Below are positions 1 through 12,600 of a stretch of DNA of 64,000 bases, one piece after another. Within the stretch, counting starts at the first letter, position 1; each line of letters opens with the position of its first letter. The position numbers and the translations under genes are program-made. The notes beneath the pieces are model-generated. The model ran no database searches. It was not told the origin of the DNA and saw only the letters and a list, made by a program, of their open reading frames with translations. This DNA comes from Gemella sp. (GTDB lineage: Bacteria; Bacillota; Bacilli; Staphylococcales; Gemellaceae), in the NCBI GenBank assembly GCA_030529855.1, contig JAUMWC010000007.1:1-64000 (forward strand), in the 5' to 3' direction.

Positions 1-2
1 AA

Positions 3-293
3 AAACCAAACACAAACGTGCCAGGATACGAATTCACAGGTAAGACTACAGTTGACAAAGATGGAAACACAGTACACGTATACCGTAAAGTAGTTAAGAC
101 GTCAGCTAAGCCAGAAGTTAAAGTAACTACTAAGAAAACTCCAGCAAAACCAGTTAAAAAAGCACAGGTAGCAGGAGAATTACCTAAGACTTCAGCAACA
201 ACACCTGAAACTAACTCTGCTATACCAGCAGGATTAGCAGCGTCACTTGCAGCAGCAGGATTATTGGCAGCTCGTCGTCGTAAAGAAAAATAA
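3..293 (+). CDS. C-terminal end of a sortase-anchored surface protein (5' end outside window)
   Basis: The reading frame is open to the left edge, so the GTG at 18 is an internal valine and this is the tail of a longer protein. It carries a short Lys/Pro/Val-rich wall-spanning segment, then LPKTS, a hydrophobic Ala/Leu-rich stretch and a terminal RRRKEK. That order is the classic sortase sorting signal, so the product should be covalently attached to peptidoglycan. The fifth residue of the motif is Ser rather than the usual Gly, as in the two complete surface proteins downstream. The terminator that follows shares its stem with theirs, so the three genes form one paralogous group. The ligand-binding part is not visible. 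Confidence 0.9.
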   Translation, partial: KPNTNVPGYEFTGKTTVDKDGNTVHVYRKVVKTSAKPEVKVTTKKTPAKPVKKAQVAGELPKTSATTPETNSAIPAGLAASLAAAGLLAARRRKEK

Positions 294-311
294 TATATTG
301 TTCATAATAGC

Positions 312-346
312 AAAATAGACTAGAGAGAAATCTCTAGTCTATTTTT
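312..346 (+). terminator. Rho-independent terminator of the first surface gene
   Basis: A stem of about 15 bp (AAATAGACTAGAGA with its complement) around a GAAA loop is followed by a T-run. The core GACTAGAGA/TCTCTAGTC recurs after both other surface protein genes (6436 and 18473). Confidence 0.9.
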
Positions 347-588
347 TATTAGAAATAGGTTTAAATATAAGTTTTCTGACAAATCGAACCTTAAATCGTT
401 AAATTTATATTAAAATAGTGAATAAGAGATTTTTAAATTGAAAACTTGATATAATTTTATAATATATTTATAGAAAACCATATCTACTGCCTTTTGAAAA
501 CGGATAAGAAAGCATAGAAGCAAAGGGATTGTAAGTGAAATTATATAAAGAAAAGCCTGAAAACGTTACTTTAAATTAGACTTAAAAG

Positions 589-604
589 AAAAAAAAAAAA
601 AAAA
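589..604 (+). repeat. Homopolymeric A16 tract upstream of the surface protein promoter
   Basis: Sixteen consecutive A residues end at the edge of the conserved upstream box and lie about 25 bp before the -35 element. The paralogous promoter at 6529 lacks a comparable tract. A run this long can slip during replication and could act as a length-variable UP element; this is inference. Confidence 0.6.
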
Positions 605-657
605 TAGCTTCAATTGCGAGGTTTATGCTTGATTTTAAGTTTAACTTTTGGTAAAAT
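604..657 (+). promoter_or_regulatory. Promoter and conserved upstream box of the 1890-aa surface protein gene
   Basis: TTGATT (629-634), a 17-bp spacer and TAAAAT (652-657) make a vegetative promoter. Upstream lies the box ATAGCTTCAATTGC (604-617), nearly identical and equally spaced in the other surface gene promoter (6504-6557). Conservation of the box together with the promoter, against diverged flanks, suggests a shared regulator site. The rest of the 294-742 gap holds only the terminator and the A-tract. Confidence 0.75.
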
Positions 658-742
658 TAAAACACTGTTTAAGGATTAAGTTAATTTAAGGACAGAACAT
701 AAGATTTAATTATTGAAGAAAACAAACAAGGGGAAATACAAA

Positions 743-3700
743 ATGTTTAACAAACACAATGAAACTAAACAACGTTTCACCATTAAGAAATATTCTTTTG
801 GTGCTGCATCAGTACTAATCGGAATTTTCTTCGCTGGAGCAACTGCTCAAGCAAGTGAAACAAAACCTGTTACTGAACAACCAGCAGTAGTAGCACCAGC
901 TTCACCAACAGCTGCTGATAAAGTAGCAGAAGCTATTACATCACCAGCTGTAAACCAAACACCAGCACCAGCTGCTAAACCAGCAGAAGAAGCATCTTCA
1001 GTTACAACACCAGCTGCAACTACTACAGCACCAGCTGTAACTGAAACAAAACCAGCAGAAGAAGCAGCTCCAAAAACACGTACTCGTCGTTCAGTAGATA
1101 CTGAACAACAACCACCAGTTGCAGAAGCAGCTCCAACAGCATCTTCAGTTGACTCAGCAAACGATAAAAACGTTAACGGATTAATCGTTAATGCTACAGG
1201 AGAAGTAAAAGATACAGATCCAAGAACTGGAAATATATCTGAAGACCCAGTAGCAAATATTACTATGGATATCGAAATTCCAGTAGGTAAATACAAGGCT
1301 GGAGACACTCTAGATATTAAATTTGAAAACTTATTCACTGGAGTAGCTTTATCTCCTGTTTTACAATTAAAATCTACAAACCAAGAGTACATTTATGGAA
1401 CACTTAAGGCTGAAAGAGGTACAGTAGAACAAGATTCGCTAGTAGCTGTAAATACTGAAAAAGTTACTGCTGTAACAGCAGCTTCTAGTAACAGAACAAC
1501 TCTAGACGATAAATTAGCAGCTAACATCCCATTCCAAGGGGCTACAACTGTATATACTTATGTATTTAACTCAAACGTTGAAGCTTTAGAAAACATGAGA
1601 TTATACTTCGAAGTTCAAAATGCTGCCCTAGCACTTCCACCAGTATCAAAAGAGAAATCTTTAACAGGTAGAGTATATGTAGATGGTGTAGAAGTATTAG
1701 AGTTACCATATTCTAAGGCGCCTGAGACTTCTATAGACGGAACATCTGGTCCATTTACAGTATCTAACTGGGGAACAATCTACCTAAATCCAAATAAAAC
1801 TATCAACAGAATGGAAACAACTGTTGGACTAACTATGGGAGAGAACGCTCTACCAACAGGTGGAACATTTGATGTAACATTAAATGATACAGAATTCTCT
1901 AAATTCGTATCAACAGGACCTACAACACCATTCGCAATCGCAGCAACTCAATACCCAATGGTAGCTAATCAGAACGATGTTTACTTAAATACAACTGGTG
2001 GTCTTGCACCAAAAGTTCAAGTTGTATCTGTAACAGACAACAAAGTTACATTTAAAGTAGTAGAAGGAGAATTAGCAGCTAAGACGGCATACAACTTCTA
2101 CCTACAAGGGAACAACCCTGACAAGGGAGCTCGTCGTATCTTCTCTACTGATACACAAGCCCTATTAAAAGCAGCTATTGAAAAAGGTGATAGATCTATA
2201 GCTTCACCAGCAGAAGCAGCAATCGCAGCAACTGGATTAACAGCAGCAGATGGAACGCCATCAATTGATAATACAGGTAATGTTGGATGGGCTATTAGAT
2301 ACCCAGCTAACGGATTCTCAACAGGTGATGAGAGACAACACACTGCAGAATTACTATTACGTATTGTAACTGAAGATACAGGAGCTGAAATCTTTGGATC
2401 AACACCTATCGTTGATACAACAGAAGGTATCTTATCTGGAACAGTAATTAATAGAGATAGATTCTCTTCATCAGCACCAACTGCTAACACTACAATCGTA
2501 ACTGAAGCAGACATTAAGAACATTAAACCTACTCCAACAGAGGCTGGAGGAGTTACAACACTAGACGTAACAGCACCTTACATCGTAAAAGGAACTGATG
2601 GTAAACTTTACCAATTCGTTTCATACGCTAAAGATAGCCAATTCACACCAACAAAAACAGCTGATGTACTTAGACCAGAAACAGCTAACTTAGTTGCTCA
2701 ATACAAAGAATTAGCATTCGGACGTGTTGATGTAAGATACTTAGACACACGTGGAAACGAATTAAGACCAACTGCAAGAACGTCATACAGAGGATACAAC
2801 CAAAACAATCCAAACTTTGACCACGTAGTAGGAAAAGACTATGACGTAACAGGAGAAGCTCCAGTAACGACTAGACCAGAAGTAATCGAAAAAGATGGAT
2901 TCACTTACATTTTAGTTAAAGAACCTACAAACTTAAAAGGTCAATTAGCAGCTGATACAATCTTTGCTGAATACTTCTACGACGTAGCACAAAAAGCTAA
3001 CATTACATTCACTAAGCAAGAAGATAAATCTAACTTAGGAAATGTAACTGAGCAAGGATTAGCAACTACAGCTATTTCACCAGCTCAATATGCAGCTAAA
3101 TTAAAAGAATTAGTAGCTCAAGGATATGAAGTAGTAACTGACGGATTCGGTACTTCAACTGGAACAACAGTAGTAGAAACTTCTGACAAGACTTTCGATA
3201 ACAATGCAACAGTAGATCAAGCATTCGAAGTTGTATTAAAAGAAAGAGTTATCGATGTAACTAATCCAAACGATCCAGACCTACCACAAGAAATCAAAGA
3301 TAAGTTAGAAAAACTTGCAGAACAAGTTACTCAAACAATCGAATACAAATACGAAGATGGATCTAAAGCAGCAGACACTGATACTACAACAGTAGACTTC
3401 ACAAGAACTGCAAAAGTTAACTTAGTAACTAAAGAAGTAACTTACACTCCATGGATTACAACACTTAAATTTGATGCAGTACCTTCACCAGCAATCGAAG
3501 GATACACTCCTGACAAAGCTGAAATCGCAGAAACTCCAGTTTTAGCGGAAGATACAGATGCACAACACACTCACGTTGTAACATACAAAGCTGACGATCA
3601 AAAAGCTAACATCGTATTCAAGAAAGAAGGAGCAACTGATGCATTAGCAACAGTACCAGAAACTGGTAAATCAGCAACTTCAATTTCTTCAACTGCATAC

Positions 3701-6415
3701 GCAGCTAAATTAGCAGAATTATTAGCTCAAGGATACGAAAAAGTATCTGACAACTTTGAAACTGCAGATAAAACTTTCGATAAAGACGCTAAAGTTGACC
3801 AAAACTTCGAAGTAGTATTAAAAGAAAAAGTTATTACAGTAACTGATCCAAACGATCCTCAATTACCACAAGATGTTAAGGACAAATTAGAAGCATTAAA
3901 AGAAGAAGTTAACCAAGAAGTTAAATATGTTAAATCAACTGATGGTTCAGAAGCAGCTCCAACTGTAACTGACAAAGTTGAATTCACAAGAACTGCAACA
4001 GTTAACTTAGCAACTAAAGAAGTTACTTACTCTGACTGGACTCCAGTAAATGCTGATAAGACATTTGACGCTAAGAAATCACCAGTAGTAACAGGATTCG
4101 TAGCTGATAAAGCAGAAATCGCAACTAAAGATGTTACTGCAACTGATGCAGATGACAAACAAGTTGTAACTTACAAACCAGTAGGTAAATACATCGTTGA
4201 AGAGCCAGGGAAACCAGCTTCTGAAACACCATACTCAAACGATCCACAAGATCCAACTAAGTTAGATCCAAACGGTAAACCAAACGTACCATTCGTAGAA
4301 GGATACACTCCAAAAGATGAAAACGGAAATGACTTACCACCAGTAGATCCAAACGATCCAACTAAAGGATATGTAGCACCTCCAGTGCCAACAGACCCAG
4401 GTAAAGATACTCCAATTCGTTATGTAGCAAATGACCAAAAAGCGATCATTACATTCGAAAAAGAAGACGGAACTGTACTTTCAACATTAAACGAAGCAGG
4501 TAAATCTGAAGGAGCAATTTCAGAAGATGCTTACAAAGCTGAATTAGCTAAATACAAAAAACAAGGATACGCAGTAGTATCAGATACATTTGATGGAGCT
4601 AACTTAGACCACAAATTTGATACAAAATCAGATGAACAAGCAGCAACTCAAACATTCAAAGTTGTTCTTAAAGAGCGTATCATTCCATTAAAACCAGATG
4701 CTCAGCCAGGACAGCCAGTAGATCCAAACGACCCAGAAGGACCAGTATGGCCTGACAACATCAAGGATGTTTTAGCTAAGGAAGAAGTAGTACGTACAAT
4801 TAGCTACGTAAACGAAAAAGGTGAAACAGTAGCACCTAAAGCTGAACAAAAACTTGGTTACCACCGTCCAGCTATCCTTAACTTAGTTAACTTAGTAACA
4901 ACAGTAATTACTGAAGGTGACTGGGCAGCTGATACAACAGATTCATTTACAGCAGTTAAATCACCAGTAGTAGAAGGATACTTAGCTGATAGAGCAGAAG
5001 TACCAGCAGTAGTTGGTGTTAAAGGAGATGCAGATGACATTACTGAGGTTGTTACATACAGACCAGTAGGTAAATACATCATCGAATTCCCAGAAAAACC
5101 AACATTAGAAGTACCATACAAGAACGATCCAAAAGATCCAACTCAAGTAGATGAAAATAACAAGCCAAACGTACCATACGAGCCTGGATACACTCCAGTA
5201 GATCCAAATGGACGTCCATTACTACCAGTTGATCCACAAGATCCAACTAAAGGATACGAAGCTCCACCAGCACCAGAAAGTGGACAACCAGATACACCAA
5301 TCCGTTACGTAATCGACAAGCAAACAGCTAACATCGTATTCATTAAAGATGGAAAAACAGATGCAACAGTAACTGAAAAAGGAGACTCTGCAACTAACAT
5401 TCCAACAACAGCATACGAAACTAAGTTAGAAGATTACATCAAACAAGGATACACAGTAACAACTGATGAATTCGCAGCAGGAGACAAGAAATTTGATAAA
5501 GATTCTACTAAGGATCAAGAATTCAAAGTAGTACTAGTACCATTAGTAGTACCAGTAACTCCAGGAGCTAAGCCAGGTGAGCCAGTAGATCCAAATAATC
5601 CAAACGGACCTAAGTGGCCAGCAGGTGTTGACCAATTAGTAACTAAAGAAGTAGTTAACCAAACAGTAACTTACGTTAAAGAAGATGGAACAGAAGCAGC
5701 TCCAACTGTAACTGATAAAGTTGAATTTACACGTGACGCTGAAGTTAACTTAGTAACAGGAGTACCAACATACGGAGAGTGGACTGCAGTTAACAACGAT
5801 ACTACATTTGACGCTAAGAAATCACCAGTGGTAACAGGATTCCTAGCTGATAAAGCAGAAGTAGCAGCTAAATCTGGATTAACAGCTACAGATGCAGATG
5901 TTGAAGAAGTTGTAACTTACTCACCAATCGGAGAATTCGTAATTGAATTACCAGATGGAAGTGTAGTAGTAGTACCATATCCAAACGATCCAACAGATCC
6001 TACAAAACCAGGAGTACCAACAACAGTAGTACCTTACGTGCCAGGATTCGTTCCAGTTGGTCCAGATGGAAACCCATTAACTCCAGTAGATCCAAACGAT
6101 CCAACGAAAGGATATGTACCACCAACACCAACTAACCCAGGAGAAGACACTCCAATTACTTACGTACCAAACGTAGTAACTGAAGTACCATCTGACTTCC
6201 CAACAGTTGAGTTACCAACATTAGAAATTCCAGTTGAGCCAGCTAAGCCAACTACAAAACCAGCAGCACCAGCTAAGAAAGTAGCTAAAGCAGGAGTATT
6301 ACCTAAGACTTCAGCTACAACTGAAACTAACTCTGCGTTACCAGCAGGATTAGCAGCAGCATTAGCAGCAGCAGGATTAATGGCAGCTCGTCGTCGTAAA
6401 GAAGAAGATAAATAA
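743..6415 (+). CDS. YSIRK/LPKTS surface adhesin with mucin-binding-type repeats
   Basis: This is a predicted cell-wall-anchored adhesin of 1890 aa. ATG 743 is chosen because AGGGGA lies about 9 bp upstream and the protein then opens like its 6628 paralogue. A YSIRK-type signal (YSFGAAS, residues 17-23) is followed by an Ala/Pro/Thr-rich stretch ending near RTRR, a non-repetitive region of about 600 residues with no recognised fold, and four alternating modules. Each module pairs a MucBP_2-like unit (starting near residues 751, 953, 1232 and 1527) with a Muc_B2-like unit, joined by Pro-rich DPNDPTKGY linkers. LPKTS at 1853-1857, a hydrophobic segment and RRRKEEDK close the protein. These families occur in mucus-binding proteins of lactobacilli and streptococci; mucin as ligand is inferred. 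Confidence 0.9.
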   Translation: MFNKHNETKQRFTIKKYSFGAASVLIGIFFAGATAQASETKPVTEQPAVVAPASPTAADKVAEAITSPAVNQTPAPAAKPAEEASSVTTPAATTTAPAVTETKPAEEAAPKTRTRRSVDTEQQPPVAEAAPTASSVDSANDKNVNGLIVNATGEVKDTDPRTGNISEDPVANITMDIEIPVGKYKAGDTLDIKFENLFTGVALSPVLQLKSTNQEYIYGTLKAERGTVEQDSLVAVNTEKVTAVTAASSNRTTLDDKLAANIPFQGATTVYTYVFNSNVEALENMRLYFEVQNAALALPPVSKEKSLTGRVYVDGVEVLELPYSKAPETSIDGTSGPFTVSNWGTIYLNPNKTINRMETTVGLTMGENALPTGGTFDVTLNDTEFSKFVSTGPTTPFAIAATQYPMVANQNDVYLNTTGGLAPKVQVVSVTDNKVTFKVVEGELAAKTAYNFYLQGNNPDKGARRIFSTDTQALLKAAIEKGDRSIASPAEAAIAATGLTAADGTPSIDNTGNVGWAIRYPANGFSTGDERQHTAELLLRIVTEDTGAEIFGSTPIVDTTEGILSGTVINRDRFSSSAPTANTTIVTEADIKNIKPTPTEAGGVTTLDVTAPYIVKGTDGKLYQFVSYAKDSQFTPTKTADVLRPETANLVAQYKELAFGRVDVRYLDTRGNELRPTARTSYRGYNQNNPNFDHVVGKDYDVTGEAPVTTRPEVIEKDGFTYILVKEPTNLKGQLAADTIFAEYFYDVAQKANITFTKQEDKSNLGNVTEQGLATTAISPAQYAAKLKELVAQGYEVVTDGFGTSTGTTVVETSDKTFDNNATVDQAFEVVLKERVIDVTNPNDPDLPQEIKDKLEKLAEQVTQTIEYKYEDGSKAADTDTTTVDFTRTAKVNLVTKEVTYTPWITTLKFDAVPSPAIEGYTPDKAEIAETPVLAEDTDAQHTHVVTYKADDQKANIVFKKEGATDALATVPETGKSATSISSTAYAAKLAELLAQGYEKVSDNFETADKTFDKDAKVDQNFEVVLKEKVITVTDPNDPQLPQDVKDKLEALKEEVNQEVKYVKSTDGSEAAPTVTDKVEFTRTATVNLATKEVTYSDWTPVNADKTFDAKKSPVVTGFVADKAEIATKDVTATDADDKQVVTYKPVGKYIVEEPGKPASETPYSNDPQDPTKLDPNGKPNVPFVEGYTPKDENGNDLPPVDPNDPTKGYVAPPVPTDPGKDTPIRYVANDQKAIITFEKEDGTVLSTLNEAGKSEGAISEDAYKAELAKYKKQGYAVVSDTFDGANLDHKFDTKSDEQAATQTFKVVLKERIIPLKPDAQPGQPVDPNDPEGPVWPDNIKDVLAKEEVVRTISYVNEKGETVAPKAEQKLGYHRPAILNLVNLVTTVITEGDWAADTTDSFTAVKSPVVEGYLADRAEVPAVVGVKGDADDITEVVTYRPVGKYIIEFPEKPTLEVPYKNDPKDPTQVDENNKPNVPYEPGYTPVDPNGRPLLPVDPQDPTKGYEAPPAPESGQPDTPIRYVIDKQTANIVFIKDGKTDATVTEKGDSATNIPTTAYETKLEDYIKQGYTVTTDEFAAGDKKFDKDSTKDQEFKVVLVPLVVPVTPGAKPGEPVDPNNPNGPKWPAGVDQLVTKEVVNQTVTYVKEDGTEAAPTVTDKVEFTRDAEVNLVTGVPTYGEWTAVNNDTTFDAKKSPVVTGFLADKAEVAAKSGLTATDADVEEVVTYSPIGEFVIELPDGSVVVVPYPNDPTDPTKPGVPTTVVPYVPGFVPVGPDGNPLTPVDPNDPTKGYVPPTPTNPGEDTPITYVPNVVTEVPSDFPTVELPTLEIPVEPAKPTTKPAAPAKKVAKAGVLPKTSATTETNSALPAGLAAALAAAGLMAARRRKEEDK

Positions 6416-6435
6416 TTATCTTTCGGCTGAAAGTT

Positions 6436-6468
6436 AAAAGACTAGAGATTTAATCTCTAGTCTTTTTT
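6436..6468 (+). terminator. Terminator after the 1890-aa surface protein gene
   Basis: The stem AAAGACTAGAGATT pairs with AATCTCTAGTCTTT, followed by a T-run. It shares its core with the terminators at 312 and 18473. Confidence 0.9.
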
Positions 6469-6503
6469 TGTTTTAAACATAAAAATACTTTAAAAATATT
6501 AAT

Positions 6504-6557
6504 ATAGCTTCATTTGCTGATTTTATGGTTGATTTAAAGGTATATTTTTGTTAAAAT
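6504..6557 (+). promoter_or_regulatory. Promoter and conserved upstream box of the giant surface protein gene
   Basis: TTGATT (6529-6534), a 17-bp spacer and TAAAAT (6552-6557) are preceded by ATAGCTTCATTTGC (6504-6517). Element spacing matches the promoter at 604-657 exactly. Confidence 0.75.
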
Positions 6558-6627
6558 TTAAGTGATTATCATAGGCAAATTATGGACTATGATAAAAATA
6601 TTAAGTTATATGAAAGGAAAAAGTCGA

Positions 6628-9600
6628 ATGTTTAATAAGCATAATGAAACAAAACAACGTTTCACGATTAAGAAATATTCATTTGGTGCCGCATCGGTAT
6701 TAATTGGTATTTTCTTCGCAGGGACAGCAGCTCAAGCTAGTGACAACAAGGTGACAACACCTGAAACGACAGTAGTAACAACTGCAGCTGAAAAGATTGC
6801 GGATGCGATTACATCATCAGCAACTAGTCAGGTAGCGCCAAAAGAAGAAACTACGACAGCACCAGCAACAACTACTGCTCCTAAAGCAGAAGAAGTTACA
6901 ACTGAAGCACCAAAAGATGAGACTACAACTGTAGAGAAAGCTAAAGAAGGTCCATCTGAAGCTCCTAAAGTGGAAACTAAAAAAGAAGATGCTCCAAAAG
7001 CTGAAGAAACTAGTCGTAGAGCAGAGTTAACTTACAAAGTAACTTACACTGATGTTGCGACTAATACTGTTGTACACACTCAAACTCACGATTTAGCGAC
7101 AATTAGTAAAAAAGCTAAAGAGGAAGCTGAAACTTTCAAAGTACAAGCATCTCCTAAATTAGAAACTGATTCTTTAGCAGGATACAGATTAGCAGATGGA
7201 GAGCCAACTTCTATTCTTAAAACTCTATTAGAGAATGATGTAGAAAATAATGTTTTCGATTTCAAGGTTACTAAGGCCCTACCAGTAGCTACTAGAAAAG
7301 AAGATGATGCACCAAAAGTACGTTCTCGTCGTGCTTTAACTGATACTGAGCAACCACCAGTAGCAGAAGATGCACCTACTGCAGCGTCTTCACAAGTTCC
7401 TTTAACGAACCCTAAAACAACGATTGTTAGGGATATCAGAAAACTTACTGAAGAAGAAAAATTAACAGTTATTAAAGAAGTTAAAACTGCCAACCCTTCA
7501 TTAGATTTATCAGATAAAATAACAGTTAATGCAGATGGAAGTGTAACTGTTGAGTTTTCTAACGGTGGGAAATCAACTATTGATAGTCTTAACACAGTTA
7601 CGACTCACCAAGGTGATTTAAATAATGATCAGTTAAAAGAAACAATTAACTGGTTTGATTTCACATCAGCTACAATTACATACAAAGATGGATCTAAAGC
7701 AGGACCTGAAGTAAATGGTGTTCGTGATATCACATTAACTGACGGAAGAATAATCAAGTCTGATTCGCAAGAATGGCGAGACCGTGGTGTAGCTAGATAT
7801 GCACAACGTATATACATGGATGGAAATACATCTAATGGTGGTAGATACTTTGAAGTTCTTCAAGAAGGTATGAAGTTTACTGTACCTACGAAAGTTGATG
7901 GATATGTGTTAACAGCAACGGTAACTAATTTAGCGTCTAAACCAGTTGCGACTGACCGTAATAAAACTGCAACAGGAGAATCTGTGAATGCTCTGCGTAA
8001 TTACGGTGAGTGGACTGCAGAAGACCAAACAAGATTGGATGCAGGACAAGAACCGAACTTCTCACCACTTAGATATGTAACTTGGGTGGAAAATGGTATT
8101 CAAAAAGCCAAAGAAGTTGATGCTAACTATGTACCACAAGCTGGAGAAAGTCCAGTAGTTACTAGAAAAATAAGTAACCACTCTAGAGCACTTGTTCGTA
8201 GAGTTATTAATGAATTCGGTGGTAATTTTACAGCAGATGTAGTATTAACACCACAGGACCCTAGATATTCTAACATGGCTAAATCTGGGTTCAACCTAGG
8301 AGAAAAACTTGTTGCCTTTTCTCCAACTCGTGATGATTCAAATATAGGGGTAACATTTGCTGTATCAGCATCTTACAATGGTAGACCAGTTGCGGTAAAC
8401 GTAATTGCTTCTGACTCTGAAGAAGCACACCATAATGAAGTAGTGCAATTTGAGACAGACGGAACAAACTGGGAACGATTCATGAACTTGTCTATGGCTA
8501 ATGCGGGTGTAGCTACTAAAGTTAACACAAACCACCAAGGTACTTTAGGAAGACCGTTAGGACTTTTCAAAGCTGCAGGTTATGAGGCAACTGAATGGAC
8601 TGATGCAACATCAACTGATGAATCTGAATTATACGGAAGTAAGGTTTTTGGACCAGCATTAACAAGGTTCATAGGTCTGGCCAACCCAGATACGGTACCA
8701 GTAGGTATTTCACGTAATGTATCGAACTTATCTGTTTACATCAATACATCTGGTGCGCAAACTGCAACATTTGGTTTCGTAGTGTATGATGGTGGGGATG
8801 CACCGCTTTCTTATGGTGATGCTCAGCACATGATTGGTGAGTTTGAAACAGTAACACCAGACCCTAATAATCCAGATAAGCAAATAGTAAAAGTTCATAC
8901 ACAACCATACTTAGGTTCAACACCAGCGGACCCTGATTTCCAAACAATTGGATCGGATCCTAAAGGAGCTTGGGTACTTGATGATGTTGTATATACAAAT
9001 GACTACAAAGAAACTGAATTAAAAGCTGGAGATAGTGTTACTACTGCAGATGGTACTAAGGGAACTTATACTATTAACAGTAATGGTATTGCAGTTCTTA
9101 CATTAGCAGATGGTTCTACTAAAGCATTAACAAACAATGAAGCAATTACTCTTCAAAAAGATGGAACTACTTTAATTGGTATCTACAACGTAGCTAACCA
9201 AGCTATTGGTGTGGGAAGTTTACCAGATGAAGGTGAAGCACAATTAGTAGATGAAAATAGATTAAAAGAAAAGAATAAGGGAATTGCTGGATACCAACCA
9301 GGATATACGTTACGTCAAGCAACGGATACAGAATATAGATTAGAAGGTGTGGAAGCTCACCTTGGACAAAACAATGATACAGCTTATGTTCGTGCATGGG
9401 TAGACTTTAACAACGATGGTAAGTTCCAAACTTATGAAGCATCTGAATTAACAACAATTAAGGCAGATGGAACGTATGACATAGTATTCAAGAATACTCC
9501 ACAATTATTAAATACTTCTGTTGATACTGCAGGTGTTCGTGTGCGTATATCTCTTACTGCAGATGAGTTAAATACTCCTACAGGTGTTGCTTCAACGGGG

Positions 9601-12600
9601 GAAGTAGAAGATTTCCAAACTAATGTTACGCACTTACCTCGTGGTTCTAGAGCAGAAACTAAAGATTACCAAGATCAAACTCAAAAATTCACGACACCAG
9701 TAAATGCTTTCTTCACAGCAAATGGTAAAGTATCTCCAGACTTCAAACAATGGGCTGAGATTGATACTACTTATACAAAACCACAAATTGTTATAACTGA
9801 TTCTGTAGTGGCTAGTGAAGAACCAACTGGAAACAATGTAAATATTACAGATGCTAAAGGAAATACAATCTACAACGGACAAGAAGTTACAGTTAAAGAT
9901 GCTAAAGGAAATACTTTAGGTACAGCTGTTAAGGTAACAAACCCATTAAACAATACAACAGAATACTACTTACAAGAGTTAACTGAGTATGACTCATTAA
10001 ACAACAAAGTAGGGGTTTATACTCTTAAGACTGTTCCATCAGGAACGTTAACTAACTTAGAAATTACATTCGATCCAGAAGCGGGATATGTAGGTACAGC
10101 TAAAGGTATTGCGATCCGTGCTTGGGATACTAACCGTAACTCAACTGGATGGGAAGCTAGTCAAACAACTCTTGATGAAGCTGCTAGATTAGCAGGAGAA
10201 GGAGAGTTAGCACAAAAAGACGTTATTACAAACAATGTAAACGATTCTAAGAAGATTAATGGTCGTGTTTCTATGGACTCTGTATATGTACCAACTGTAG
10301 TTGATGTTAAGCCAATTGGTGAAGATACTAAGACTACTGATTTACAAGGTAAAGTACAAACAGCTAAACCAGAAATTCCAGTATTTGGAACTATCGAAAC
10401 TGATTCTGGTGAAGGTGCGGAAGAAGTTTACATCAATAACAAACACGTAATCTTAAATACAAAAGAACCAGTAGTATTTAAACAAGTAGAGTCAGCTGAT
10501 CGTCCATCTGATGAAGTACCAGCAGGAACATCAGTTGCAGGTAAGCGTGTATTATCAGGATCTGTTGTTGTTAACAACGTTCGTTATGTAAATGGAGATA
10601 CAGTACCAGCAGGTGCTATATTAAATGGAGAATATCCAAAAGCTCCATCAAACGTTATTGTAAAAGTAAATGGTGTTGAACAAACTATCCCTCAAGGACA
10701 ACCAATTCCAGCAGGAGCTGAGGTAGTAGTACCATTCGTAGCTAATGCAGGATTAACGTATAACAATGTTACGTTCACAGAAGGACAAGTAGTACACGAT
10801 AGAACATCTGGAAATAATGGATTAGCAACGTTAGTATCAGCAACTACAGCAGATACATTCACGCCACAAGGTTCATCTATTACATTAGGTGGAAACACTT
10901 ATAACAACTATGCAGTTGCAGAAACTCCACTAAACCAATTACCATTACCAAATGCTACTCACATTAATCCAGATTCAGGAGAAGTAACGAGCGTACCACG
11001 TTCATACACTACTCTATCTGATACATTAATAGTAATTGCTGGAGAAGGTAAGTATGAGCTAGATCAAGCAACAGGTGTTGTAACATTCACACCAGAAGCA
11101 GGATTCGTAGGTGAAGGTACAGGAGTATCAATTCGCCAACCTGATATTGACTATGATGTACGTAATGACGCTGATGAAGTTACAATTAAATACGGAAAAG
11201 ACTACGGGGAAGCTAAATACATTCCAACAGTAATTCCAGTATCTGAAGCATCTATCACTCGTACAATTCACTATGTATACGGAGATAAAGGTGTATTTGC
11301 TGATGATTCTAAAGCAGCAGGACCAGATGTTGAAGCTACGTATGCTAACAACGAACCGCTATACCGTGTAGATAACAAAGAAGTTAAAACTACTCAAACA
11401 TTATCTTACACTCGTGACTTCTTCATCGCTAGTGGATCAAAAGTTACTACTGAAGAGCCAATCGTTACATCAACAGAAATAACTGATGCAGCAGGTAAAA
11501 CTTACAAAGTTGGAGATGCTATTCCAGTAGGAACAACATTTGCAGCTGGTACAGTAGTAATAGGAGCTTGGACACCAGTTAACGAAGCTAACGAGAAGAT
11601 GAATGCAGTTATCTCTCCAACAATTGAAGGGTACAAAGCTCAAGTAGTATTAAACAACTACCAAGCAGATGCTAACGGAACAGATACAGCAACTCACACT
11701 TACATGTCACCAACTAACCAACAAACAGTTGGACGTTATACAAAAGTTGATGAGATTAACGTAGGGGAATATGTACCATTAGTATCAGAAGTTACTTCTG
11801 ATGATACAGATAATGTTAATGTTTATGTAGTTTACTTACCAGAGAAACAAATTGCGAAAGTAAGATACTTCGACATTTACACTGGAACACCAGTAGAACT
11901 AAAAGTTGATAACAAAGATACAGCACCTACATTAGAAGGTAACGCTAATGCTGATATTACTTATGATACAGCAGCAACAATTGCTGATTACGTAGCTCAA
12001 GGTTACAAACTAGTTGTAGATGAGTTTACAACAGCTAACCCTAACTTCGATACAGATATCAACACTGAGCAAACATACAATGTTTACTTAACACACGCTA
12101 CTGAGCCAGTAGTACAAAATGAAGAAGTAACACGTACTATTAAGTATGTAGATGATAAAGGAACAACAGTAGCACCAGATGCAACTGAAACTTTAACATT
12201 CACACGTACAAATACAGTAGATAAAGTTACAGGGCAACCAATTACAAGTACGCCATGGACTTCTCCTGATAACACATTCGGAGATGTTAAATCACCAAAT
12301 GTACCAGGATACAAACCAGATAAATCAACAGTTGATGGAACTGATGAAATCGATCCATTAGCAACTGATTACACAGTAACAGTTACTTACACGCCAGAAG
12401 ACCAACGTGCAGTAGTAACATTCAAAGATGAAACTTCTGGTAAAATCTTAGAAGTACAAGACTTCGAAGATAAAGCAACATTAACAGGTAAGTCATCTAC
12501 TCCAATCACATACACAACAGCAGAAACGATTGCTAAGTATGAAGGACTTGGATATGAGTTAGTTACTGATGCTAAGATCGATCCAAACTTTGACACTAAC

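Noticed and set aside
847-1392. Long minus-strand ORF inside the first surface protein gene, and many similar ones up to 18251
   Set aside because: They mirror the biased codons and repeats of the plus-strand genes, have no ribosome sites and give low-complexity proteins.
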